Shown piece after piece: positions 25,364-32,982 of a stretch of DNA of 64,000 nt (the first letter of the stretch is position 1; the number at the start of each line of letters is the position of its first letter). Origin of the DNA: Prevotella sp. UBA6994. GTDB taxonomy: Bacteria; Bacteroidota; Bacteroidia; Bacteroidales; Bacteroidaceae. The DNA lies in contig DJXW01000016.1 in the NCBI GenBank assembly GCA_002449845.1, positions 62,001 to 126,000 on the forward strand. The letters are read 5' to 3'. Made by a program: the position numbers and the translations under genes. The notes under the pieces were generated by a model. It searched no databases. It was not told where the DNA came from and saw nothing but the letters and a program-made list of their open reading frames with translations.

Positions 25364-26658
25364 ATCACTTCTCCATAAATATCAAACTCCTCAGAGTCAG
25401 TAATCCGAACTTGATAAAACTCTCCTACTCTCAATCGTTTGTTTTCTACCTTTATCAACACTTCAGGGTCAACTTCTGGAGAACAATATTCTGTTCTTCC
25501 GATGTAAGAGTCTCCTTCTTTCCTGTCGATAATCACGGGCATGACTTTTCCCACTTTCTCTGCTTCCACCTCAGCACTTATCTCTTGCTGGAGAGCCATG
25601 AGTTTGCCCAAACGTCGTTGTTTCACATCCTCTGGTATTTCGTCGGGATAATGCAAGGCACTGTATGTATCTTCCTCTTCAGAATAAGCAAACGCTCCCA
25701 TACGTTCAAAGCGAGCCCAACGAACAAAGTCCATCAGTTCCTCAAAGTCCTCTTCAGTTTCACCAGGAAATCCCACCATAAACGTAGTACGTAAATGTAT
25801 GCCTGGCACTCGCTCGCGGATTTGTTGTATCAATTGTATGGTTTCTTCCTTGGTCACGTGGCGATGCATCTTTTCCAAAATAGGATTGGAAATATGCTGA
25901 AGCGCAATGTCGATATACTTACATACATTACTTTTCTCTCGCATCACATCTAACAATTCCATGGGAAACTGTGTGGGATAGGCATAGTGCAGACGTATCC
26001 ACTTGACACCTTTTATTTCAGAAATATCACGAATCAAATCGGCTATATGACGTTTACCGTCTATATCCACTCCGTAATACGTCAGTTCTTGTGCTATAAT
26101 CTGCAGTTCCTTCACTCCCTCAGATACCAAATAGCGTACCTCTTCGAGTATGTCCTCTTTCGGACGACTTACATGCTTGCCCGTGATGATGGGAATGGAA
26201 CAATAGGCACAACGACGGTCACACCCTTCACTAATCTTCAAATAGGCATAATGACGGGGAGTGGTGAGATGACGCTTACCTGCACACCATTCCACTTCAG
26301 CTTTCCCTAAGTCGGTGAGCAATTGCTTATAGTTAAACTTCCCATAAAACTTATCTACCTGCGGAATCTCTTCCTCTAATTCTTTTTGGTATCTTTGTGA
26401 GAGACACCCCATCACGTATAGGCGATTGATTTTTCCTGCTTCTTTGGCTTGGGCAAACTCTAAGATGGCATTAATGCTTTCTTGTTTGGCATCTTGAATA
26501 AAGCCACAGGTGTTGATCACCACTATCTCTCCCTGAGGATTCTTGCTGTCATGCACACAATGATAGCCGTTAGCCTCAAATTGTTTCATCAAAATCTCAC
26601 TGTCAACGAGATTTTTTGAACAACCCATAGTAATGATATCAACTCTATTCTTTTTCAT
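25360..26658 (-). CDS. rimO: Ribosomal protein S12 methylthiotransferase RimO
   Basis: A 432-residue radical SAM enzyme that adds a methylthio group to the conserved aspartate of ribosomal protein S12. The N-terminal MTTase domain has its Cys residues (M-G-C-S-K-N, N-T-C-G-F, V-M-G-C-L), the radical SAM cluster is C-D-R-R-C-A-Y-C-S-I-P near residue 147, and a TRAM domain closes the protein. The G-C-S-K-N-L-V-D-S-E start favours RimO over MiaB. Its start overlaps the end of ftsY by four bases. Confidence 0.94.
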   Translation of the reverse strand: MKKNRVDIITMGCSKNLVDSEILMKQFEANGYHCVHDSKNPQGEIVVINTCGFIQDAKQESINAILEFAQAKEAGKINRLYVMGCLSQRYQKELEEEIPQVDKFYGKFNYKQLLTDLGKAEVEWCAGKRHLTTPRHYAYLKISEGCDRRCAYCSIPIITGKHVSRPKEDILEEVRYLVSEGVKELQIIAQELTYYGVDIDGKRHIADLIRDISEIKGVKWIRLHYAYPTQFPMELLDVMREKSNVCKYIDIALQHISNPILEKMHRHVTKEETIQLIQQIRERVPGIHLRTTFMVGFPGETEEDFEELMDFVRWARFERMGAFAYSEEEDTYSALHYPDEIPEDVKQRRLGKLMALQQEISAEVEAEKVGKVMPVIIDRKEGDSYIGRTEYCSPEVDPEVLIKVENKRLRVGEFYQVRITDSEEFDIYGEVI

Positions 26659-27608
26659 CCGTTGAAGAGCGAATCTACAAATTGCCGTTTATTGAATAAC
26701 TGAAGGTCTTCCATCCCTTCTCCTAAGCCAATGTATTTCACAGGTACTTTCAGTTGGTCACTGATTCCGATTACCACGCCACCTTTGGCAGTTCCGTCTA
26801 ATTTGGTAATGGCAAGTGACGAGATAGAGGTAACGGCAGCAAATTGCTTGGCTTGCTCGAAAGCATTCTGCCCGGTACTGCCATCTAATACCAACAGCAC
26901 TTCATCAGGAGCCTGTGGGAGAACCTTCTTCATTACTTCCTTAATTTTCTTCAACTCATTCATCAAGCCCACCTTGTTGTGCAAACGACCAGCAGTGTCA
27001 ATGATGACCACATCGGCATTGTTTGCCTTGGCTGAGCTCAATGTGTCGAAAGCCACGGAAGCTGGGTCGGCACCCATCTGTTGCTTGATAACGGGAACAC
27101 CTACACGTTCTCCCCAAATGCAAATCTGTTCTACGGCTGCAGCCCTGAACGTATCGGCAGCTCCCAAATATACTTTCTTTCCTGCATTCTTGAATTGATG
27201 GGCGAGCTTGCCAATGGTAGTTGTCTTTCCTACTCCATTCACACCCACCACCAATATCACGTATGGTTTATGGTCGGTAGGTAAATCCCAGTCATCTAAA
27301 TCCTCCGTGTGATTTTCAGCAAGCAGAGAAGCAATCTCGTCTCTTAAGATGCCGTTTAATTCTGATGTAGACACATACTTGTCACGCTCCACGCGTTCCT
27401 CTATTCTTTTGATAATCTTCAATGTGGTATCTACACCAACGTCACTTGTGATAAGCACTTCCTCCAAGTTGTCCAATACTTCATCGTCAACTTTCGACTT
27501 TCCTGCTATCGCACGAGTGATTTTGGAAAACACACTTGTCTTGGTTTTTTCGAGTCCTTTGTCAAGTGTTTCTTTTTTGTTCCTACTAAATAAACCAAAT
27601 AAACCCAT
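26655..27608 (-). CDS. ftsY: Signal recognition particle receptor FtsY
   Basis: A 317-residue SRP GTPase with the short N-domain typical of Bacteroidetes (no long acidic A-domain). GTPase motifs: G-V-N-G-V-G-K-T-T-T-I-G-K-L (G1), D-T-F-R-A-A-A (G2), D-T-A-G-R (G3), T-K-L-D-G-T-A-K-G-G (G4). It receives ribosome-SRP complexes at the inner membrane. A TAATTTTG box on the minus strand at 27632-27625 lies just upstream. It heads the ftsY-rimO-HU-membrane HU operon. Confidence 0.96.
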   Translation of the reverse strand: MGLFGLFSRNKKETLDKGLEKTKTSVFSKITRAIAGKSKVDDEVLDNLEEVLITSDVGVDTTLKIIKRIEERVERDKYVSTSELNGILRDEIASLLAENHTEDLDDWDLPTDHKPYVILVVGVNGVGKTTTIGKLAHQFKNAGKKVYLGAADTFRAAAVEQICIWGERVGVPVIKQQMGADPASVAFDTLSSAKANNADVVIIDTAGRLHNKVGLMNELKKIKEVMKKVLPQAPDEVLLVLDGSTGQNAFEQAKQFAAVTSISSLAITKLDGTAKGGVVIGISDQLKVPVKYIGLGEGMEDLQLFNKRQFVDSLFNG

Positions 27609-27624
27609 AATAAGTAATTTTCTG

Positions 27625-27632
27625 CAAAATTA
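27625..27632 (-). promoter_or_regulatory. -7 box for ftsY operon
   Basis: Minus-strand TAATTTTG, 17 bp before the ATG at 27608. No clear TTTG partner lies at the usual distance. Confidence 0.5.
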
Positions 27633-27698
27633 CATAAAAAAAATGAGATTTCGTTTTTTAATGCTCATAAAATAGTAGGAAATATAGCGTTTATTCGG

Positions 27699-27706
27699 TA
27701 TCTTTG
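27699..27706 (+). promoter_or_regulatory. -7 box upstream of the vsr-like remnant
   Basis: TATCTTTG fits TAnnTTTG and lies 16 bp before the ATG at 27722. No TTTG is found 19-21 bp further upstream. Confidence 0.45.
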
Positions 27707-27721
27707 CCAAAAAGTTTACGA

Positions 27722-27841
27722 ATGAGAAATATCACGAAAGAGCAACGCAGCAAAATCATGGATTCTATTCAAAACAAAAAAAGCCATAAGCAAGATATCA
27801 TTGCCTATGGCTTTTATTTTCTTTCTAAAGTTTCACTTTGA
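27722..27841 (+). pseudogene. vsr-like mismatch endonuclease remnant (N-terminal piece)
   Basis: A 39-codon frame begins MRNITKEQRSKIMDSIQ, which matches the conserved start of Vsr very-short-patch repair endonucleases (T-x-E-Q-R-S-x-x-M-x-x-I). After about 22 residues the homology ends: the frame runs into the stem-loop that terminates the neighbouring gene and stops within it. No catalytic part of Vsr follows. This looks like the left-over 5' end of a lost gene with its promoter box; a small functional peptide cannot be excluded. It overlaps the 3' end of the convergent hydrolase gene by 17 bp. Confidence 0.45.
27776..27820. terminator. Stem-loop terminator after the GHL10 gene
   Basis: AAAAGCCATAaGCAA and TTGCcTATGGCTTTT pair with two mismatches around a short loop, with A/T tracts on both sides. 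It should act for the minus-strand hydrolase gene and possibly for the plus strand. Confidence 0.65.
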
Positions 27842-29345
27842 TTTTTACGCCATTGCTCTCATTGCTCATTCTGTCGAGGGCTGTCACTACGTAGGTATAT
27901 TTTGTCTTTCCATTTACGTATGGCAACCTGAGCATTTGATTGCCGGTAATGGTTACTATCTTAGATGGATCGTTGAGATTAATCTTTTCATCGTGACTGA
28001 ATTTATACACCACGAATTTCCGTGCCTCATCATTCCATTTCTTTCCTTTTGGTGCTTCCCAACAAAGCACTGTGTTACCATCCGACATCTGAACCACATC
28101 CACATTCTTCGGCTTCTTGGGTGCTTTCTTGTCTATGTAAGGCATCAATGGGGGCAATGCCGGACGTTTCCAATAATAATTTCTCAACATCGTGCCATAT
28201 TTACCCGTATCGTCAACCACAGCCCTTGAATACCACAATATCGTACCTTTCACATTTTTCATTTGCTTGTGTAATTGATACTTAGCATTCATTTGGTGTG
28301 TATTCTTATTATTCAGGTCAGCATATTTCACGGTTCGTTCCACATCTTCACCTATATATAAATGACGTTTAGAGGTGTATTTGTTCCACCAGGTAATAAG
28401 GGTCTTGTAGTCGGCTGCTTTATTGCCTATCTCCCAGTAAATCTGTGGCACACAATAGTCTATCCATCCATTGTTCACCCAAAGCAATACGTCTGCATAC
28501 AATTGATCGTAGTTTTGCAAGCCGTTTGTCTCACTGCCATTGAGTGGGTCACTTTTCTTATTACGGTAAATGCCAAAGGGAGAAACACCAAACTTCACCC
28601 AAGGCTTCACGCTTTTGATGGCTTCGTTTACCTGTTTGATAAACAGGTTCACATTATCGCGTCGCCAATCTTCAATGTTTTTAAATCCATTGTTGTATGA
28701 GGCAAACTCACGACTATCAGGAATAGACTTACCCGCCACAGGATAGGGATAGAAATAATCGTCCATGTGCAAGCCATCAATATCATATCTCTTCACGATG
28801 TCTTTCACTATGGTACAGATATAATCTCGATTTGACGGAATACCAGGATTAAGGATATACAGTCCATCATATTCAAAAACTCGTCCTGGTTGTTTTCGAG
28901 CTATATGATTGGCTGCAAGGTCGTTGGTGTTCTTGGTCTTTGCCCTGTATGGATTAATCCATGCATGGAGTTCCATCCCGCGCTTATGACATTCATTGAC
29001 CATCCATTCCAAAGGATCCCAGTATGGTGCGGGAGCCTTACCCTGTACGCCTGTAAGGAAACGACTCCACGGCTCGTAAGGACTGTTATATAACGCATCA
29101 CATTCTGGACGCACCTGGAAGATGATGGCATTCACACCATCTTTCTGCAACTCATCCAATTGATACGTAAGGTTTTGTTTCATTCCCTCCGTTCCTAAAT
29201 TTTGGAATTGTCCATTCACACATTGTATCCATGCTCCCCTAAAATCTCGTTTAGAAGAGTCCACCCCAGAATAAACGCCTTTTTCGCTACATGCACATAA
29301 AAAAAATGTGGTTAAGGCAAGTACCAATAATGATTTTATTTTCAT
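27825..29345 (-). CDS. GHL10/DUF187 glycosyl hydrolase-like lipoprotein
   Basis: A 506-residue lipoprotein from the ATG at 29345 (M-K-I-K-S-L; an ATG 16 codons earlier lacks a signal peptide start). The signal peptide ends with the lipobox L-C-A-C. The body has R-G-A-W-I-Q-C, N-A-I-I-F-Q-V-R-P, M-E-L-H-A-W-I-N-P-Y-R, D-I-D-G-L-H-M-D-D-Y-F-Y-P and Y-C-V-P-Q-I-Y-W-E, the hallmarks of the GHL10 (DUF187) TIM barrel. A C-terminal Fn3-like domain follows (residues ~420-500). Related enzymes act on glycans such as peptidoglycan; the actual substrate is unknown. Confidence 0.85.
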   Translation of the reverse strand: MKIKSLLVLALTTFFLCACSEKGVYSGVDSSKRDFRGAWIQCVNGQFQNLGTEGMKQNLTYQLDELQKDGVNAIIFQVRPECDALYNSPYEPWSRFLTGVQGKAPAPYWDPLEWMVNECHKRGMELHAWINPYRAKTKNTNDLAANHIARKQPGRVFEYDGLYILNPGIPSNRDYICTIVKDIVKRYDIDGLHMDDYFYPYPVAGKSIPDSREFASYNNGFKNIEDWRRDNVNLFIKQVNEAIKSVKPWVKFGVSPFGIYRNKKSDPLNGSETNGLQNYDQLYADVLLWVNNGWIDYCVPQIYWEIGNKAADYKTLITWWNKYTSKRHLYIGEDVERTVKYADLNNKNTHQMNAKYQLHKQMKNVKGTILWYSRAVVDDTGKYGTMLRNYYWKRPALPPLMPYIDKKAPKKPKNVDVVQMSDGNTVLCWEAPKGKKWNDEARKFVVYKFSHDEKINLNDPSKIVTITGNQMLRLPYVNGKTKYTYVVTALDRMSNESNGVKIKVKL

Positions 29346-29363
29346 CTTACAAAAATTTGACCG

Positions 29364-29394
29364 CAAAGTTACGAAAAAACGAGAGCAATACAAA
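29364..29394 (-). promoter_or_regulatory. Promoter for the GHL10 lipoprotein
   Basis: Minus-strand TTTG (29394-29391) and TAACTTTG (29371-29364), 19 bp apart, 19 bp before the ATG at 29345. This supports the chosen start. Confidence 0.75.
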
Positions 29395-29472
29395 AGAAAA
29401 TCACTTTTTTCTTTTTATTGCCGAGTGTCAGTAACTTCGGAGAAGCCTGAGTTACGAAAAAAATGATATACA

Positions 29473-30360
29473 TCAATTCCGAGCACGAAACTCTGACGGT
29501 GACAAGCCTGTGTGTGTTTTGAAATATCGACTGAAAGCAGCTTGATCAGAAAATCCAAGCTGATGGGTAATCTGTTGGATAGTCAACTGACGGCGATTGC
29601 GCAGGAGGGTTTTTGCTTGAATGATAACGTAATTGTTAATCCACTGAAGGGCATTAATTCCCGTCTGTTGTTTGATAATCGTTGCAAAGTGCTTGGGAGT
29701 TAAGCATAACAAGTCGGCATAGAAACGTACTTCACGACTTTCACGAAAATGCTCAACAATAGCCTGATGGAAACGCATAAACAACTCTTGACGCGGTGTC
29801 GTGAAGTGGTCAACATGACCATTCTCTATCCGGTAGTTTCGCAACAAAACTGCCATTAGATGCAGCATTCCCTTGAGGAGAAGTTCTCGCTCTGGCATCT
29901 TTGAAAGACTGATGTATTTCAGCAATTGCATCGCATGTATCATGTTGGTCTGTTGGTCTTTTGTCAGATGAAATGCTGGTTGCCAAATATAATGGTAAAA
30001 ATCAATGTAAACCGAGGGCAACAATCCTTTCAGTTCCTCTTCAATCTGTGGTGATATGGACAGTTGAATAGCATGATAGTCGTCTGACGAGCGATAGACA
30101 CAAACAGTGTGCTTGGCATGAACCACAGCAATATCACCAGCTTCGAATCGCACAGGGCGCATGTCATATTCAGCATCCACCCATCCTTGCACACACATTG
30201 AGATGGTGATGTAAGGAGCGATGTAGGGTTCACCATAGATAAGCATCTGATGGATGTTGTCGAAAACCATTATCCCCCGTTCATTGATGAGTTCATCACT
30301 CACTATCAGTGGGGGTAGCTGTTGCTCGTTAATCATGTCAATTCGTAATTTTGTTGACAA
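29473..30360 (-). CDS. AraC-family transcription regulator
   Basis: A 295-residue regulator. Residues 30-150 form a cupin-like sensor (A-G-D-I-A-V-V-H-A-K-H-T), and the C-terminal 100 residues hold two helix-turn-helix units: V-R-F-Y-A-D-L-L-C-L-T-P-K-H-F and I-Q-Q-I-T-H-Q-L-G-F-S-D-Q-A-A-F-S-R-Y-F-K, the typical AraC signature. The second in-frame ATG (30336, M-I-N-E-Q) is an alternative start. It diverges from a gene for a tiny secreted peptide, which it might control, though its sensor ligand is unknown. Confidence 0.9.
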   Translation of the reverse strand: MSTKLRIDMINEQQLPPLIVSDELINERGIMVFDNIHQMLIYGEPYIAPYITISMCVQGWVDAEYDMRPVRFEAGDIAVVHAKHTVCVYRSSDDYHAIQLSISPQIEEELKGLLPSVYIDFYHYIWQPAFHLTKDQQTNMIHAMQLLKYISLSKMPERELLLKGMLHLMAVLLRNYRIENGHVDHFTTPRQELFMRFHQAIVEHFRESREVRFYADLLCLTPKHFATIIKQQTGINALQWINNYVIIQAKTLLRNRRQLTIQQITHQLGFSDQAAFSRYFKTHTGLSPSEFRARN

Positions 30361-30452
30361 AAATAATCATTTGTCAGCAAAAATGCAACAAAAAACGGAA
30401 AATTGTCAAATATTGCAGTGGTTTAGCCATTATTATATTACATTTTTTACCT

Positions 30453-30460
30453 TAACTTTG
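30453..30460 (+). promoter_or_regulatory. -7 box for the small secreted peptide gene
   Basis: TAACTTTG at 30453-30460, 40 bp before the ATG at 30500; no clear TTTG at the usual distance. Confidence 0.55.
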
Positions 30461-30499
30461 CAAATTGATTTAGAATCAAATTATTCAAACTTAAAACCT

Positions 30500-30589
30500 A
30501 TGAAGAAAATATTACTTTTGTTGATGGCTTGCTCAACCTTAGTAGTCAACATGCAAGCCCAACTGCCCTCAGACAACACACCAAACTAA
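30500..30589 (+). CDS. 29-residue secreted peptide
   Basis: The frame starts MKKILLLLMACSTLV, a positively charged start followed by a hydrophobic core, and ends after only eight more residues past the likely cleavage site near M-Q-A-Q (mature piece L-P-S-D-N-T-P-N). It has its own -7 box upstream and a terminator 41 bp downstream (30630-30658), so it looks like a complete transcription unit rather than a broken gene. I know no family for it. The coding call rests on start, signal-peptide character and flanking signals. Confidence 0.5.
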   Translation: MKKILLLLMACSTLVVNMQAQLPSDNTPN

Positions 30590-30629
30590 TCATACGGAAA
30601 AACATTGCCATTTTCATAATGGCACCGAC

Positions 30630-30658
30630 AAGGAGCTTCACATGATGCTCCTTTTTTC
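30630..30658 (+). terminator. Terminator of the small peptide gene
   Basis: AAGGAGC / GCTCCTT stem with a 10-nt loop, followed by TTTTTT. Confidence 0.75.
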
Positions 30659-30858
30659 GCGATAAACGGATGATACAAAAAAATCGGATGTCATCACGAC
30701 AACCGATTTTCAAAAACAAACTACTTAAAAACTAATCTACTAAAACAAATCAAAAAATATTATTAAGGCTTTATGCCGATTTTCAATGCAAAATTATAAT
30801 CTTTCTACCAAACAACAAAATTTTTTTTGAAAAAAAAATCTCCTATCAGCAAAATAAT

Positions 30859-30902
30859 ATCAAAAAATAGGGAAGAAAAGCATTTTTCTCCCCTATTTTG
30901 AT
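30859..30902 (-). terminator. groEL terminator
   Basis: Read on the minus strand, ATCAAAATAGGG pairs with CCCTATTTTTTGAT around a purine/pyrimidine-rich loop (GAGAAAAATGCTTTTC), ending in a T run. Confidence 0.7.
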
Positions 30903-30918
30903 ATATACAGGTGTCAAA

Positions 30919-32547
30919 TTACATCATTCCACCCATGCCTGGATTACCCATTGGCATTGCTGGTTCCTTCTCAGGTTTGTCAACAATCAGACACTCCGTT
31001 GTGAGGAACATACCTGCGATACTTGCTGCATTCTCCAAGGCTACACGAGCTACCTTTGCTGGATCGATGACACCTGCCTCACGCAAGTCCTCATATACGT
31101 CTTTACGTGCATTGTAACCGAAGTCGCCCTTGCCTTCACGTACCTTCTGAACAACTACAGCACCTTCACCGCCTGCATTGGTAACAATCTGGCGAAGTGG
31201 TTCCTCGATGGCACGCTCAACGATGTTGATACCTGTCTGCTCGTCGGCATTGTCACCCTTCAAGTCCTTCAAACACTCAAGGGCGCGGATGTATGTGGTA
31301 CCACCACCAGCAACAACACCTTCCTCGATAGCAGCACGAGTAGCGCAAAGAGCATCATCTACGCGGTCTTTCTTTTCCTTCATCTCTACCTCGCTGTTTG
31401 CACCTACATAGAGAACGGCTACGCCACCTGCCAACTTAGCCAAACGCTCCTGCAGTTTCTCCTTGTCGTATGAGCTTGTGGTGTTCTCAATCTCTTTCTT
31501 GATGAGTGCAATACGATCCTTGATAGCGTCCTTAGAACCAGCACCATTCACGATGGTTGTATTGTCCTTTGAAACGGTTACCTTGTCACATGTACCCAAC
31601 ATCTCGATAGTAGCTTGTTCAAGCTTCAAGCCCTTCTCCTCACTGATAACAGTACCACCTGTCAGTACGGCAATATCTTCGAGCATAGCCTTGCGACGGT
31701 CTCCGAATCCTGGAGCCTTTACTGCACAAATCTTCAAACCACCACGCAGACGGTTCACAACCAATGTGGTCAGAGCCTCTGAGTCAACATCCTCTGCAAT
31801 CACGAGCAATGGACGACCACTCTCTGCAGCTGGTTGAAGAATAGGAAGGAAGTCCTTGATGTTGGAAATCTTCTTGTCGTAGATAAGGATATATGGATTT
31901 TCCATCACACACTCCATCTTGTCTGAATCGGTGATGAAATATGCACTCAGATAACCACGGTCAAACTGCATTCCTTCTACTACACCAATATGGGTGTCAC
32001 GACTCTTTGACTCCTCGATGGTAATCACACCGTCCTTGCTTACCTTACGCATAGCTTCTGCCAAGAGTTCACCAATCTCCTTATCGTTGTTGGCACTGAC
32101 GGTAGCCACTTGCTCAATCTTGTCATAGTTGTCACCAACAAGTTCTGCACTTTCAGCGATATGTGCAACAACAGCCTTCACAGCCTTGTCAATACCACGT
32201 TTCAAGTCCATAGGGTTAGCACCAGCGGTAACATTCTTCAATCCCTCAGAGATAATTGCCTGAGCAAGAATCGTTGCGGTGGTTGTTCCATCACCAGCAT
32301 CATCGCCGGTCTTGGTAGCCACGCTCTTAACGAGCTGTGCACCCGTATTCTCAAACTTGTCCTCCAGTTCGATTTCCTTGGCAACGGTTACACCGTCCTT
32401 GGTAATCTGAGGAGCACCAAATTTCTTCTCAATCACTACGTTACGACCTTTAGGACCTAATGTCACCTTTACTGCATTAGCCAATTGGTCAACGCCCTGC
32501 TTCAACAAGTCACGGGCTTCAATATTGAATTTAATGTCTTTAGCCAT
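30919..32547 (-). CDS. groL: Chaperonin GroEL
   Basis: A 542-residue chaperonin subunit, normal length. It begins M-A-K-D-I-K-F-N and ends with the flexible glycine-methionine tail N-P-G-M-G-G-M-M. The ATP-binding D-G-T-T-T-A-T-I-L-A loop is near residue 86. The paired groES is 35 bp upstream on the same strand. The T-A-L/T-V-I-S-E-E core is unbroken. Confidence 0.98.
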   Translation of the reverse strand: MAKDIKFNIEARDLLKQGVDQLANAVKVTLGPKGRNVVIEKKFGAPQITKDGVTVAKEIELEDKFENTGAQLVKSVATKTGDDAGDGTTTATILAQAIISEGLKNVTAGANPMDLKRGIDKAVKAVVAHIAESAELVGDNYDKIEQVATVSANNDKEIGELLAEAMRKVSKDGVITIEESKSRDTHIGVVEGMQFDRGYLSAYFITDSDKMECVMENPYILIYDKKISNIKDFLPILQPAAESGRPLLVIAEDVDSEALTTLVVNRLRGGLKICAVKAPGFGDRRKAMLEDIAVLTGGTVISEEKGLKLEQATIEMLGTCDKVTVSKDNTTIVNGAGSKDAIKDRIALIKKEIENTTSSYDKEKLQERLAKLAGGVAVLYVGANSEVEMKEKKDRVDDALCATRAAIEEGVVAGGGTTYIRALECLKDLKGDNADEQTGINIVERAIEEPLRQIVTNAGGEGAVVVQKVREGKGDFGYNARKDVYEDLREAGVIDPAKVARVALENAASIAGMFLTTECLIVDKPEKEPAMPMGNPGMGGMM

Positions 32548-32582
32548 AATCTTTCGTCTTTTTTAATGATTCTACAAATTTA

Positions 32583-32852
32583 TTATCCAATCACAGCGAG
32601 TACATCACTTTGACGCATCATCAGGTATTTCTCACCTTCAAACTCCAGTTCGGTACCTGCATATTTGCCGTAGAGCACTTCGTCGCCCTCTTTCAAGATC
32701 ATTTCCTCGTCTTTCGTTCCTTTGCCAGTGGCAACAACCTTGCCGTGCAATGGTTTTTCTTTTGCTGTATCAGGGATAATGATACCTCCTACTTTCTCTT
32801 CTGCCGGTGCTGGAAGGATTAACACGCGGTCAGCTAATGGTTTAATGTTCAT
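32583..32852 (-). CDS. groS: Co-chaperonin GroES
   Basis: An 89-residue protein with M-N-I-K-P-L-A-D-R-V-L-I, the mobile loop (E-E-K-V-G-G-I-I-I-P-D-T-A-K-E-K-P) and C-terminal V-L-A-V-I. It caps the GroEL ring. The 5' region (32909-32955) holds two matching motifs in opposite orientation, described in the findings. Confidence 0.97.
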   Translation of the reverse strand: MNIKPLADRVLILPAPAEEKVGGIIIPDTAKEKPLHGKVVATGKGTKDEEMILKEGDEVLYGKYAGTELEFEGEKYLMMRQSDVLAVIG

Positions 32853-32910
32853 AATCTTTTATTTTTAAATGTTCAATTTTTATCAATCTGACCTACTATA
32901 AACGAAAAGT

Positions 32911-32955
32911 GTGCCAAACTGACATGAGCTGATCATTCATTTGGCACAACTGACA
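32911..32955. promoter_or_regulatory. Inverted/direct repeat upstream of groES
   Basis: GTGCCAAA (32911-32918) and TTTGGCAC (32940-32947) form an inverted repeat 21 bp apart, and ACTGACA occurs twice in the same direction (32918-32924 and 32949-32955). The position, 59-103 bp before groES, suits a heat-shock control site, but which factor binds it is unknown. Confidence 0.5.
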
Positions 32956-32982
32956 GAATTTCAGTTTTTACTCTGATTTGTC

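Larger units (their letters stand above)
30590..30918. other. Non-coding A/T-rich stretch with two terminators
   Basis: No gene is visible. It contains the small-peptide terminator (30630-30658), a smaller TGCCAT/ATGGCA stem (30606-30623) and the groEL terminator (30859-30902); the rest is A/T-rich. Confidence 0.6.

Noticed and set aside
32911..32947. Sigma-54 promoter for groES
   Set aside because: The -24 half TGGCAC fits, but the -12 position reads TCGT where TTGC is needed; kept only as an unexplained inverted repeat.
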